Shown: in pieces, positions 1 to 12,300 of the stretch
How positions within the stretch are numbered: the first letter of the stretch is position 1
How the letters are laid out: each line of letters begins with the position of its first letter
Assembly: GCF_040581485.1 (NCBI RefSeq)
Contig: NC_090132.1
Span: 26,361,911 to 26,425,910, forward strand
Direction of reading: 5' to 3'
Source: Linepithema humile
Lineage: Eukaryota > Arthropoda > Insecta > Hymenoptera > Formicidae
DNA length: 64,000 nt
Notes under the pieces: generated by a model
Told to the model about the DNA's origin: nothing
What the model saw: only the letters and a program-made list of their open reading frames with translations
The model's database searches: none
Program-made: the position numbers and the translations under genes

Positions 1-3000
1 ACAATCAACTTGCAATAGTCGCGAATAGCATTCTATACCCATGCTATTAAGTTTTTCTATGATCGTGTAACCGCATTTGCACAAAAGCAACAAGGCAAAA
101 TTAACACTTCGAACAACTATACTGTGCAAAAAATATTATCTGATAAAAATTTAATTTTTTGTCTGATATCTCTCTCTCCCTCTCTCTTTCTCTGTCTTTT
201 CTTTTTTCAATCTCTCTTAGAACAATTATTATATTCCAAGATTTTACTTGTTATGGATATTTTCTTTTGCTTGAATTACTAGGAAAACCACATAATAATA
301 TCATATATTACATTTTCAAATTAAGAATGTAGAAAAATGCATTGACTTCCGCCTGCGAGTATCTCGAGTGACATTTCTCGATAATCAACGATCAACAAGT
401 CAAATTTAAAATAGAATATCGTAACTGAAACTTGTCGATGCCGCATAAATTACGCCGCCTTCCTGTAGAATCTTTCCATATTAATTGTAAAAATGAAAGA
501 CAACACGCACAGCGTTCTTTAACTTGCAAACACGGCCGTGCATGCTTAATGAGCGACGATGGGTCTTTTGTCGCGAAAGCGAAGTGTCTTTCGTCGTTCG
601 ATCGTCCGACAGAAACAAACCGGATATTTGTTATATCATCCGACATCGTTAGACGTCGATAAAATATACGGATAGAATTACTGTCAAGGCTAGCCGGACA
701 AATGAGTCCGCACATTTTTCACTCTCCCTTTCGCGGGTGGCGAACTCATCTTCTCGATATATGCATACCGCATGAGTGCACATGTTACACATCTGAAACG
801 TGATATCGCGTCCATCGTGATTGGACGGAGCATCGTTCTTTATAATCGCGAATATTAATGTGAATATTCCGCAAGCTCTCGTTTCGCCGTTTTTTTCTAC
901 ATGTCTTACGCGAAGCAAAAAACATTCCGATAATTAAGTTTTTCTACCTTTCTTTCTCATTTTTTATTTATTATTCTATTTCATGCAACTTGTCAACTTG
1001 TTTTGAATAATATATTTTTATCGAATATGTGGAATAAGTCTTTACGTTAAGTTTTATGTAAAATTCCGCTGCCGGCACGCACCGCGGTGTGTCTGAGAAA
1101 GCAGCGGAAAGCCGCTCGACTTGAACATTCCCGCTTACTGCCGGTAGCTTTAATGAACGGTGAACGAATCCATTCGTGGTAATTCGTACGTACTCATTGT
1201 CCGTAACTAGCGTATAACGGAGCGCTTGACATTGCATAAAGGATCTCTAATTGCGCTCTGCAGAGCTAAATGACTTCTCTCTCGCGCGAGCCACGAACAG
1301 CAGCCTCTCGATGAGCGTGTCAGCGTGATCTAAATCGAAAATGGGTCGTGTTCATGTTACACCAGCCATGTAAACACACCCTGGAACATACTACCTAGTA
1401 TCTAATGGTTTAATACGACTAATGCGTTGCCGGGACGTGAGTTTAAATTCAGTGCTGTGCCTCCGATCGTTGAATCCACCAATTAATGAAAAAATAATAT
1501 TTCTCTTAGTGTTCCTTTATGTAAGAAAATTTATTTGCCGATAGTTAAATATCAGATTACTCCATAAAATGCGCATTTATCATACGTTTGTTACGAACAA
1601 TTTTCAAGTTGAAATCAAATTACAGTAAAGCAGTTGAATAGAAGTGAAATAATAATTGGTTATTATGAAAAAAATGTATACCAAATTAATAAAAATATAA
1701 ATTATATTTCAATTATTTTATTTCAAAATTCTTATAAGTGTGCATATTTTATAACTTATGTACTGATTCAATCTCAATTTAATTTTCTATTAATATAATT
1801 ACTTAATTTTAATAAAATTATAATTATATACATAGAATTTCTTTAACTTAATTTCGTAATGGGAAACGTTCCAAAGAAAAAAAAATGGCTGAAAACTATT
1901 TTTGAAAGTGTGTCATATTCAGTTTCGTGTTTGTTTTGTTACACAACCAATCTTGTTCTGTTCATGACAATGTACATTTTCGTGGTTCTATAATTACAGT
2001 GTTTTACTTAATATCCTTATACTCGAACACGCGCATGAACACAGTTGACAATTCCATTAAAGAAACTGACATTTAATTATATTATATTAATAGTATAATT
2101 TCATTCATTATATTGAAAGATAGAGAGAAAGAGAGAGACAGAAAGGGGGAGAAGAGAAAAGTCAAGGATAGATAATGTATTGATTTTTTTACGTAAATAA
2201 ACATATCCGAATTTATAAATGGAGCTCATAAAAATGTTTGAACAAGCAGAGGTTTTACAAAGTCAAGACAAAGCGTGGCTGACATGGAGTAACATGAGCT
2301 TTACTTATCGCGGAAGTCATAAAAAACAGCCGTTTTTTCTCATCTAGTGAACACCTGGAGAAGACGCGTGCGAGAGGTCACAGCATCATAAAAGCGCACA
2401 GACCACAGTGCGATATCTAAAAAGATCCAATTAAAAGCTCGCCTCCTTCTGGCGCACAATGAGCAGTCATTTACTTTTATTACAAGCTGCGTGACGCGAA
2501 AGTATATAAATTAACACATAACACGCTATTTTTTTTTGTTAAAGAAATAGTTCTATATCTTCCTACGTCCGTGTGTAGGTGAAACATGAATTATTTATAA
2601 ACGAAAACAATCTCGATTATTTATACAATTACAGAAAATAAAGATTAAGCAAGGAAATAAAATTCGTAAAATGGATATTTATTTTGCACGAGATTTAATT
2701 TCTAATCTTCGAAAGCAAAAATGATTTGTATTACTTGATTCTTGAAAAAATATAAAGATCAGTTCTTTAAAATTCTATCTTTTCCAGATCTTCTTTATTA
2801 TTGTTATAGATATTTTTAAAATTTACTTATTTTACGAGTTTTAAGAACGATAGGAATTTTTCTTAATAAGTGATATGATTCGATAACGACAATTAAATAG
2901 ATTCTTCCATTCTACAATTGAAGATACTTAAATTCTGTTTAGGTGTGTGTATGTAAGAATTACAAAAATCAAATTTATTTCTTATATTCGAAGATTTTAA

Positions 3001-4541
3001 ATTTTACTTTTTTGTTCGAACATTTTAAATTTTACTTTTCACTGATGCAGCCGCACGTACGCGCGATTAACTCAAGCGTTTGAAAGCGAGTTGTTTTACA
3101 ATGATTAGAAGAATCGATTACGTGTACGGCTGTTTTTCGCGTACCGCATCGGTTTGCGCAGACCTTTAATCCTCTTTACAGTGCCTCATCGATCGACGAT
3201 TCGCATCAGTTTTCGGATTCAATTTATCTAATGAGGCGCGAGCTTATTTTCCCAGTGCATACATCAGGTTGATTAAGTTTCCTGCTGGCGAAAAGCAGAT
3301 CGCGGGGGTGATCGTTTTCGCGCTTCTGTTGCTTCCGATACACGCGAGACGACTAATGAATTAACAATTGTTAATATCATTGTACATATAAAATGAAATA
3401 GCGATCTTAGACCACACGAACAGATATCGCGTAGCACTTACTGCGAATTCCTTGATGAATACGAAGCAATTAAGCTTAATTTACATTATAATTGAATGAC
3501 ATCTCCTCATGGGAGAAAAGAAGGGAGAAAAAGAGAGAGAAAGAGATCTAATTGATGTCAATTATATTGTTCGTAATAACTGTAATACATAACGCAGGTG
3601 AAAACGTCCTCACATTATCTCTTACATATTTTGGAAGTGTTTATATTTAATTCTAGTTTTGGAACATTATAAATTTTAATGAGATACAAGTTTTAGTCAA
3701 ATTTAAATAAAATAACATATTATTTTTTAAATACACGACTCAAAAACAATTCAGAAAATTTATTCGCGTAGTTACTACTAAAGAGAGGATGTCTTATTTA
3801 GAATGTTTATCCGGAAGTCCGAAAAAATATCCTTTTTAGAACGTCTTAAAGATGTTTTATTTAAGATTTACATCATTGACGTCATTAACATACATAAAAA
3901 CATATAAAAAAATTTGTCATATAAATAATTACGCTGTAGTTATTTTAATAAATCTTACTTTTTTTTTTTAATCCCAGAATTGATTAACACCTACAACGTA
4001 TTAAAATAAAGATTTCAAGGGAGAAAAAGTAATTAAACGTTTTATATATATGTTATATGTTATATTTTTGTAATAAACGCAAACGTTTCTCGCTGATATG
4101 ATATAAATAAATATATTTAAAATGGCTCACACACAATGCTGTTACAAAATAATAATAATATATATATTTATTTATAATAGTATATATTCATATATATATA
4201 TATATATATATATTCATAGCTTTTACAAAAACCTGTATCCAAAATCGTTTTTCATTATCTGTAAGTATGTTTTGTTTAACACACTGATTACAGAGAATTA
4301 TAATCGTCATCTTAAAGTCGAAAATATCATCGGTTAATGGGAAATGTGCTCACGTTTGGTCTAAAAGTGTTTGTGCTAGATGGAAAACAATGTTGCAACG
4401 CTGCACGTATAATTATGTACATAATCCACACCCAAAATGCAAATCCCAAGAACGTGAAGGGGCTGTAACTGTAAGAAAAAAAAAAAAAAATTTTTTTTTT
4501 GAGTGCATGGAGTAATATGAGACTTATTGTAAGAACATATT
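1..4541. other. Intergenic or distal intronic AT-rich DNA, no gene recognised
   Basis: I could not support any coding gene here. The open frames are short, do not join into a conserved protein and often run through simple sequence. The stretch holds a CT-rich tract (about 167-215), a GA-rich tract (about 2120-2165 and again near 3520-3545), two copies of an 18-base AT-rich direct repeat near 2994-3041, and a TA tract near 4155-4212. The parts around 450-1450 and 3050-3350 are less AT-rich than the rest and could be regulatory, but nothing specific can be named. Confidence 0.6.
4155..4212. repeat. TA-rich microsatellite
   Basis: Imperfect then near-perfect TA dinucleotide repeat. It creates a spurious Tyr/Ile-rich open frame that I do not call as a gene. 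Confidence 0.8.
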
Positions 4542-7500
4542 TCATTTCGTGACATCACAAAGATCTTGTTGAATTACGTACTTTGTAAGCCACGCGATAA
4601 GTATACCGAATAGCACACTCAAAAGGAAGGTGTAATTGGCTAAAGGTCGTAGACTTAATCGCGCTGGCAATCGTTCCTCGTAGCCACTAGTAAATCCAGT
4701 TGGAGTTCGCTTGGGTAATTTCACGACCGTGGTAGGAGGCACCAAGAATTGCCGACTTATACTACCCAAGAAATTTCGTCTGTTGTACAACGCGATTATC
4801 TCATATCGATACTAAAACCGAATAATAAAAAATAATGATAAGCGAATAGTAAATAAAGAATAATCAAATTCAATAGCACAATAAGCACAGTTGCGCTTTA
4901 AAAATATACTCGTATAATACCTTAAGATTGATATAACAGCATAACTTGTAAAAGTTTCTAACAAGAAAACCACATTCATTCGTTCGCACCGGCTGCAACT
5001 CCGGATCGCCCATATATTCGATATATCGACACGTTTGTCTACCTTCTTGTAGTGGTACAAAAGTACCTGGTTTACTGGTGTCAAAACTAGACTCCATCTG
5101 AATATCAATTGCGCTTAATTAGTGGAAAAATTGATAAAAACGTATTTCAATAAAATAGTCTTAAATTTGATTCGTACCTGTGATTGGTGACAGAAAGAAG
5201 TAGACAAAATACTATCATGATATTCTTGATCCGCCACTATAGCAACTTGCGGAATGTCTTCGAGTTTGATCTATAACATTCATGATTGTACACATGCTAT
5301 TTACATTAATATGAATACGATTCGTTATACGGTATAAATTTTCGAGACTTGAGAAATCTTAATCACTTGAAATATATCTATCAATTGCTGTTGGGCGGTG
5401 GCCAAATAATAAGGAACGCGTCGTCGTTCTTCTATATTGATATCATCCGAAGAGCTCTCGCTATTAAAATATTCCCATAGTGATAATAGAAAGCGCTTTC
5501 CCTTTCTTCTGTTTTCTAGAGCTTCGACCAAACTCGTCGCCGTCAAATGCGCCTGTTTAATAGTGCTCAAAAACCATACGACCTAGAACACAAGTCCATA
5601 AGAAATGCCAATAAAAAGAGTACAAAGGGTGGAAAATACCTGTGAAGTGATGGCTGGAGAAAACATAGGTACATATTGATAAGTCGGTCCTTCTAATTCG
5701 AGAATCTGTTGTCGAACAACCGATGTCCACTGATTGGTAGTTAGTCGACCTTTGCTTAAACCTACATCGTCTATACAGCTCTCCACTTCGCATATCATTC
5801 TTGCTAAATGCAGTTGCGAAAATACCTGTAAAAAGAATACAGAAATATATATGTTTTTGAACAATATACTAAAAGAGAATAGTATACCAAAGTGGAAGAG
5901 TGTGCATACTTTTGTAACTCTGTATAACATTGTCGCATTCTTAGGCGCTACTAGATCAGTCCTCATGAAACGTGGAAGCAGTTGTTGAAATACAGCCGTG
6001 TACGCTAACAGATTATTAGCGACAAAAGAAATCCATCTGTTGGTGTCGTAGATTTTGCCTCTTTCTTCTTCTTCTATTTTACTGAAAATAATACAATGAA
6101 TACATTGAACACTTGGGCGGTATTAATGCATATGCGTATACACTTACCCTTCGTTAGTGTACATTATTCCCGGAGTATATCTCCATGGTTGAATAAAACT
6201 CAACCAAGCCTCCAATACTAATCTAAATGAGCCATCTAATGGCCAGTGATATATTGCTTTTCGTAGAAAAGTATATATTTTTCCCTGAACCGAAGGAAGA
6301 ATTATTCTGGCAGATACAAATAAAAGAAAATAACGTTTAGAAAATAACTGTAAAAGAAATTATGCAACGTAAAATATATTGTTAATATTTCAATACCTTT
6401 TTAATTCATCCATCGCGCTCTTGTCGCCTGTAGCACTATTTGTAAATTCATGTAACGTTTTTATAAATTGTCTTACAAGACGTATATGTTCCCCGGAATG
6501 TATGCTATCCTGAAATTCGAAATTACGAATTCATATTTCAAAAGAACAAAAATTATTCTCACGTTTATTTACTTTTTCATATTTCATTTTTGATTCATTG
6601 TGCACAAAAAACTTACTCGCCGCGGTATGGAAGTCAGATAAGATGTACTTAATTGAGTCAATTGCTGGCTTTCCGTATATTCCAACCAAAAATCAAGAAA
6701 AACCTGTACTACAGTCTCGCTTCTCCACACTTGTGGTAAGCACTGCTGTTGCGGAACGCTCGATCCAGGACTTGATGATCCTGGTGATAATATGGACGTT
6801 CTCAGAAGTCTCGGAGTTTGCAATCTATGACAATCTCTAATTGAAATGCAAGATATATGAATAAAGCATATCTGTTATTTAAGCAACCTATGTTTCATAA
6901 TAGATATATCAAGCATTATTCGTACCTTCTAAATTCAGGTGATTGCGTTAATTTTCTTGGTGGAGTTTTTTTTATGTACGGTCCAATCATTGGCAGAACT
7001 GTAGAATTATCTCTGGGAAGAAAATGATTCAAATAACAGTTTGCTAATTCAAAATAAACTGTATCATATTTTGCCCATATATTCTCCTGCTGTTGCAACC
7101 AAGGATTGGTCAGATGATACGCAAAATGAAAAATATAGTACTCGAAGGGATATGTGTTTATATTAAGGAATATTCCATGTTAATAAGACACATAATCTTA
7201 CAGTATATAATAATACATAAAAAGGATACTCATAGATAAGGCTGAAGGAACACGTATTCCTTGATCATCTTTAATTTTATCCAGATAAAATGGTGATATT
7301 ACTGCTTCCTCCAACATGGAACGTATTTTTGACTAAAATAAGAAACATTCAGATACTTATAATTGCAATATATGTAAAGCAATATTTATATGCAGCATAA
7401 ATTTAATTTTTGGACGTACAGGAAGATATGACACTGGAAAGTTGTATTTCAAGTAACAGTCTGGAAGTAATTTGTAGCACAAAGAGAACATTGCTCCTTG

Positions 7501-7954
7501 TGGGCTAAGGAAATGGCACAATGTTTCAAATTCCAATGGATTCTGTTTTGTAATATTGTGCAGACACCATCCAATATTATCTACTATTCCGAATAACGAG
7601 TCTATCAGTAGAGGAAAAACAAGCTGCAGTTCTGTTGTGCTTGATTCGTTTATCAATATAGCTAGATGTCTGCATCTTTCTACGATCGGTTCGTTTAAAT
7701 ATCTCTGTGCTCTTATCTAAAAATTATAAGCATATAAAATTTATTTTTCGTAATCAACACGCATATAATATTATATTAGCAATATGATTGATATCTTTTA
7801 ACTAATAAAATATGTGTTTTAATTTTAATACCAGTCTATATTATTTTTTTAAGGTTATATTGTGCTAAAATATAAAATGTTTGTATATTTATAATATATA
7901 AATCAGTAAATGTATCTATGAACATACCGTAGCAACATCAGTAGAAGTAGCCAT
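4542..7954 (-). CDS. SMPD4: Sphingomyelin phosphodiesterase 4 (neutral sphingomyelinase 3) homolog
   Basis: Multi-exon gene of about 13 exons, read right to left. Exon 1 (7928-7954) encodes MATSTDVAT; exon 2 (about 7420-7718) carries FPLLIDSLFG, IGWCLHN and FPVSYLP, which match the N-terminal SMPD4 core. Later exons give PFEYYIF, VWRSETVVQVFLDFWL, HWPLDGSFR, LRTDLVAPKNATMLYRVTK when phased, YMGDPELQPVR and NRRNFLGSISRQFL, all in the family order. The last exon ends in a hydrophobic segment (YTFLLSVLFGILIAWL), the C-terminal membrane anchor seen in the family, followed by a short polar tail. SMPD4 proteins are ER/nuclear-envelope membrane proteins linked to sphingomyelin hydrolysis and nuclear pore biology (known for the family, not shown here). 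The start is the only in-frame ATG before the first good donor. One intron (about 7158-7229) looks U12-type and its acceptor is unresolved. Estimated length is about 780 residues. Confidence 0.93.
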
Positions 7955-8115
7955 TGTTTACAAATTTTCGTATTTGTATTTATTATATAAAAACAAGAAA
8001 CCGGTAATTCACAACACTACTCGCTCGTACTGGTTACACTCACTATACTACACTATATCAAACTGTTCTGATCTACAGGATGTTGATAGAAATCAAAACA
8101 GTCGTGTAATCATTG

Positions 8116-8482
8116 ATGCCCTATCTACACCGAAGGATAATCCTACTTGTGGCTCATCCGAGCGAGTAATGTAGACGACCGAAAATCATACTGAAGTTGG
8201 TTTCCAATCGTACCAACTCAAAAAAGCAAATCATTCATCAGAATATTTGCATATAAAAAGCAAAGATATTTCTATAAAAAATAATCTTCTGTCGAACAGA
8301 ATAACAATTCGGGTTACCTCAAATCGGATGAAAGTTTGTTTTATAGGCTAGGTACTGAAATTATTACCGGTTTTAAAGTCAACGGTACCAATATAACAAC
8401 ACTAAAATTGTACTTAGTGTAGACGAGCGAAAGTGGTCGGATGAGCCACAAGTAGGATTATCCTTCGGTGTAGATAGGGCAT
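8116..8482. mobile_element. Element with perfect 46-bp terminal inverted repeats (MITE-like)
   Basis: The 46 bases at 8116-8161 recur exactly, in reverse complement, at 8437-8482, starting and ending with ATGCCC / GGGCAT. Between them lie about 275 bp with no open frame of note. Just inside each arm is a related direct motif (TGTAGACGA then C/G then CGAAA). There is no clear target-site duplication. It lies about 160 bp upstream of the SMPD4 start codon, so it may overlap that promoter. A non-autonomous DNA transposon is the simplest reading; the family is not recognised. Confidence 0.75.
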
Positions 8483-9191
8483 GAATAGGCGCTCATTGAG
8501 TGAACACCTGTTTTCTACATCATTTAATTTTTTTGAATATAAATATGGCATAGTTGAACAAGAAAATAAATTTCTTTTTATAGTTCAATGCAATATAATT
8601 AAAAATAATACAATAAATAAATATATTACAATTTTTAATTTTTTTAACACAAACTTATGTATACGTTTCATAATGTTCATAATACGTTTCATAAGAGATA
8701 ATCATTATACATTATTCACATTTCAAAAAGTTCACAAAGTTTCTCGATTTGCACTGATTATTATTACGATTTTTAAAAACTCAAAAATTTGATTAAAAAT
8801 ATACACTTTTTAAATCATTAAATTTAACTGTCTTACGATATTAAAATTAATTTTTTTACACAATTATTGCCAACAATAGCAATTATTATAGTATATTTCG
8901 CATAAATATCGCATGCTCTATGAGCCCAATAAATGATATATTAATTATAATGCCAATTTTATCTTTATATCTTAAAAATAAAAATAAAATTGTCATATGT
9001 AAATATGAACTTTGTAGTAGGTGAACAACTGAATTGAATACACACAGATGTGTGTGTTTTATAAAATTTTTTAATGTTATAATATATCTAAAATTTTTTA
9101 TGTTACATATTTTTAATTACAATACATATATTTTACGATAAATAGGCGTACGTATATGAGGTAGTTGAATTATTCGCTTTTAAAATAATGA

Positions 9192-9329
9192 CCCAGTAAA
9201 CACAAGCTAATAATAACATAACGTCAATGTTTCCTACTTAACTGCAATAATAATATGCCTTGTAACACTTATATTGAGTGGAAAATTATAACATTAATGT
9301 TATGTTACTGTTACTTTGTGTTTACTGGG
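9192..9329. mobile_element. Short inverted-repeat element (MITE) in the SLC23 3' UTR
   Basis: About 138 bp bounded by CCCAGTAAACACAA and its reverse complement TTGTGTTTACTGGG. The inverted similarity continues inward for about 35 bases through a TAACATAAC segment. It ends 7 bases downstream of the SLC23 stop codon (minus strand), so the SLC23 3' UTR would begin almost directly in the element. No transposase is encoded. A target duplication is not clear; a 2-base GA on both sides is possible. Confidence 0.75.
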
Positions 9330-9336
9330 GACACAT

Positions 9337-12300
9337 TTACCATTTTTTGTATGTGGGCGAAAACGGGATATAAGAAGTCCATTTCCATCTGAAAAAAAAT
9401 ATTTATCATAAAATGCTGTTCTCACACGTATATAAAAACGAATTAAAAGCTATGTTATAAGATAATACCTTCTCAACAAACTCATTCCAAAAGGGAAATC
9501 GAAGGTATTCCAGACGTATTCGGTATCAATCACTACATCAGCTTTCTTATCAGCCGCACGACCGGTCGTCAATTCCATTTCTTTTGCCCAAGCCTCCAAT
9601 CCACGATCTTTGGCGTTGCCTTGATTTCACATAAATAAATCAAATTATACTAATATTTTGTTACAATGATCTTCATATAATCATAGATACCTGGAATGAT
9701 ATTATCCAGGAAACAACCTAATGCACCGCCGACTAAAATAGTGGTGCTGAGTAAAACAGTGAATACACTGTCCACTATAGCGTTTCCCGTTTGTATCGCG
9801 TCCGGGAATTTAATCAGCCACTTTGACAGAACCTGAAAACAGGCAATAAATTAATTATTATATATTTTCGACATTACCTACATTAGTATGCATATGAACG
9901 TAAAAGCGTAATATTTTATGTGTATAAATAATGAAAACCGGTATAATCGAGTATGCAAGTGCATTAACGAAAATGTACTCACCAAAGGGAAAAACATGGA
10001 CAAGCCTAGAATGAATAGATTTCTCGGGGAATTCAGATTTATATATTGTAACGCCGACAGACCTAAAAAAATTATGAAAATATGAAAGAAAGAATTATGA
10101 AAAGATTCTTTTAATGAACAAAGTTTCCTTTGACTCTACGTGAACGGCAATTACGCTAATTTAACTAGCGTTGTAAGCAAATGTAAAATTGCATCAATCA
10201 TGAATTTTTAACATAATGTCGTTATCATGACGTATCGGTATGTGCATAATACAGCATATTTCTTGAGTAAATATTTATGTAAGAATAAAATTAACGATGT
10301 TATTGTTAGCCAGTTATATAATAGAAGTATTAAGTTTATATGTATAATATTACTACTTATCAGCAGAATAGATTACTTTTTTTAATTGATTAACTCCAAT
10401 TAATTAGCATTAAAAGGTGTATTGCATGAGAGAGTGTACATTACGTGTAAATTCGTATCGGCTATGGAATTTAAAATACATCGTCAAATCACAATAATTT
10501 CACGGAATAATATTGTCAGTTTCTTATTTGCTCATGACCGATTTTACATATTTCTAATCTTATTGATGTCGCAATTTGGCACACGATGCAAGGTCTAAAG
10601 CATGTTTTATCGCGCTCTGATATTGTTATTTTCGGTCGAATTATTTGGCGATAGAACGTGCAAAGTTAATTTCACGTAAGAAAACTCACCGAAAGCACAA
10701 ATCATTCCAAACATCACGCAGAATATTCCGCCGACTATCGGCTCGGGAATTATAATAAACACCGCGCCGAATTTGCTAATCACACCTTGCAGGATCATCA
10801 AGAAGCATGCCCATTGTATGACTCTGCGGCTGCCTACTTTGGTGACTCCTAATTGTTTTCGCAAGCATTATGTTTCGTTAGCTATGACATTACAACATCT
10901 TGCAAAATATTTTTTACCTATCGTGCCGACGTTCTCGCCGAATGTGTTTGTTCCATTGCCGCTGCCCCAAAGTCCGGCTAACATTGTGCCAAAACCTTCG
11001 ATGCCGATACCACGATTGATTGCATGAATTGGCGGCGGCGGTGCTCCTGAAAATTATTTGACAAATTATACGAGAGAATATAATTTCACATTTATTTTAT
11101 TTTCAATTTATAATTGTTTAAAGAAGAAGGAGAGGAGATTTTAATTATTACATATCTTAAAACTTCTATAAACTTGGGATTGCAAGAAAGAATATAAAGA
11201 ATTCTACATTGAGATTCTAAAATAAAATAGTTCTAAGGTGGACTAAATGTACTTACCGCACATTCTTGCGGTGGTTGGATAATAGCTAATCGACTCCACC
11301 GTGCATGCTAGCACTCCTGCTAGCATACCAAGCACTCCCGATAACGTCACGGTGGGTACACCCCACTGGCCAGGATACGGTACTCGAAACCAGGGTGAAT
11401 CGCTTATAATTTTCAGCTTACTGTCAGATCTGGCGGGATGACCGAACGGTAACGCATCGGTCACCGTTAATATAGTGCAGATTATCCACATGATAATTAT
11501 CGTCAATAAAACCTGCGTGCGCAAAGCTTCAATTTAGATATACATATATATAATATACGCTTCACGTACATGAATTTATAATCTGCGATGATCTGCAGTC
11601 TCGTAAACGTACACAGAATTTTTCTACAATAATATTTTATATATATATATATATATAAATCAGAAAAAGGTTGGGAGAAAACATTCAAAGAGCTTGGATT
11701 GATGTAAAATCATACAGTAAAAAAAATTTAGAAAAATAAAATACATTGGCAATTCTTGTTACCTTTGTACAATAGAATTGAGAATTATTCTTTTTCACTT
11801 TTACCTACCGGAAAAAGTTTGAAGAGCTCGAACCAGATGACACGGAGTCCTTGGCCTTTACGATACGTTACAAGTGGAAACGGTACATTGACCATTATTT
11901 GAGAGCATGTTGTTAGCAGTATTATCGTTCTAGAAACATTTACAAATTATTATTTTTATATGCTCACAATCAGTATCAAGAGACACGGTAGTGTCTCGCG
12001 CCAAGTTCACGCGCAACGCAAGACCAAACGTGTATCTTTACGCGAGCCCAAAGAGCCCAGAGAGCCGAGATTATCGGAACTCAATAATGCCTGGGCCGAT
12101 CGAGTTGATAATAGTTTATCTTATTGCGAATATTATACTCGCTTTTATAAGTACATACCCAGCCGCAATACCCCAATGTTGAGACGCAGCTTCCGCTGCG
12201 TTTTCAAATAAGGACAATCCGACTAAAGAGACCGTCGGCACGATTGTTAACGGAGTTATAAATTTTAATAAGTATCCGATGATACCTGCGCACAGACATG

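Larger units (their letters stand above)
7955..9336. other. Spacer between SMPD4 start and SLC23 3' end
   Basis: No coding sequence seen. It should contain the SMPD4 promoter (right of 7954) and the SLC23 3' UTR (left of 9337). Both ends of the spacer carry an inverted-repeat element, listed separately. The middle (8490-9180) is very AT-rich, and the open frame near 8481-8792 has no conserved features. Confidence 0.7.

Noticed and set aside
3826..3838. AATATCCTTTTT, resembling a U12 donor
   Set aside because: Intergenic, with no coding exon to its left and no matching branch site.
4122..4558. Small hydrophobic frames near the SMPD4 3' end
   Set aside because: Made of TA repeats and homopolymer runs; they lie after the SMPD4 stop.
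8481..8792. 103-codon Phe/Ile-rich frame
   Set aside because: Very AT-rich sequence with no similarity or splice support.
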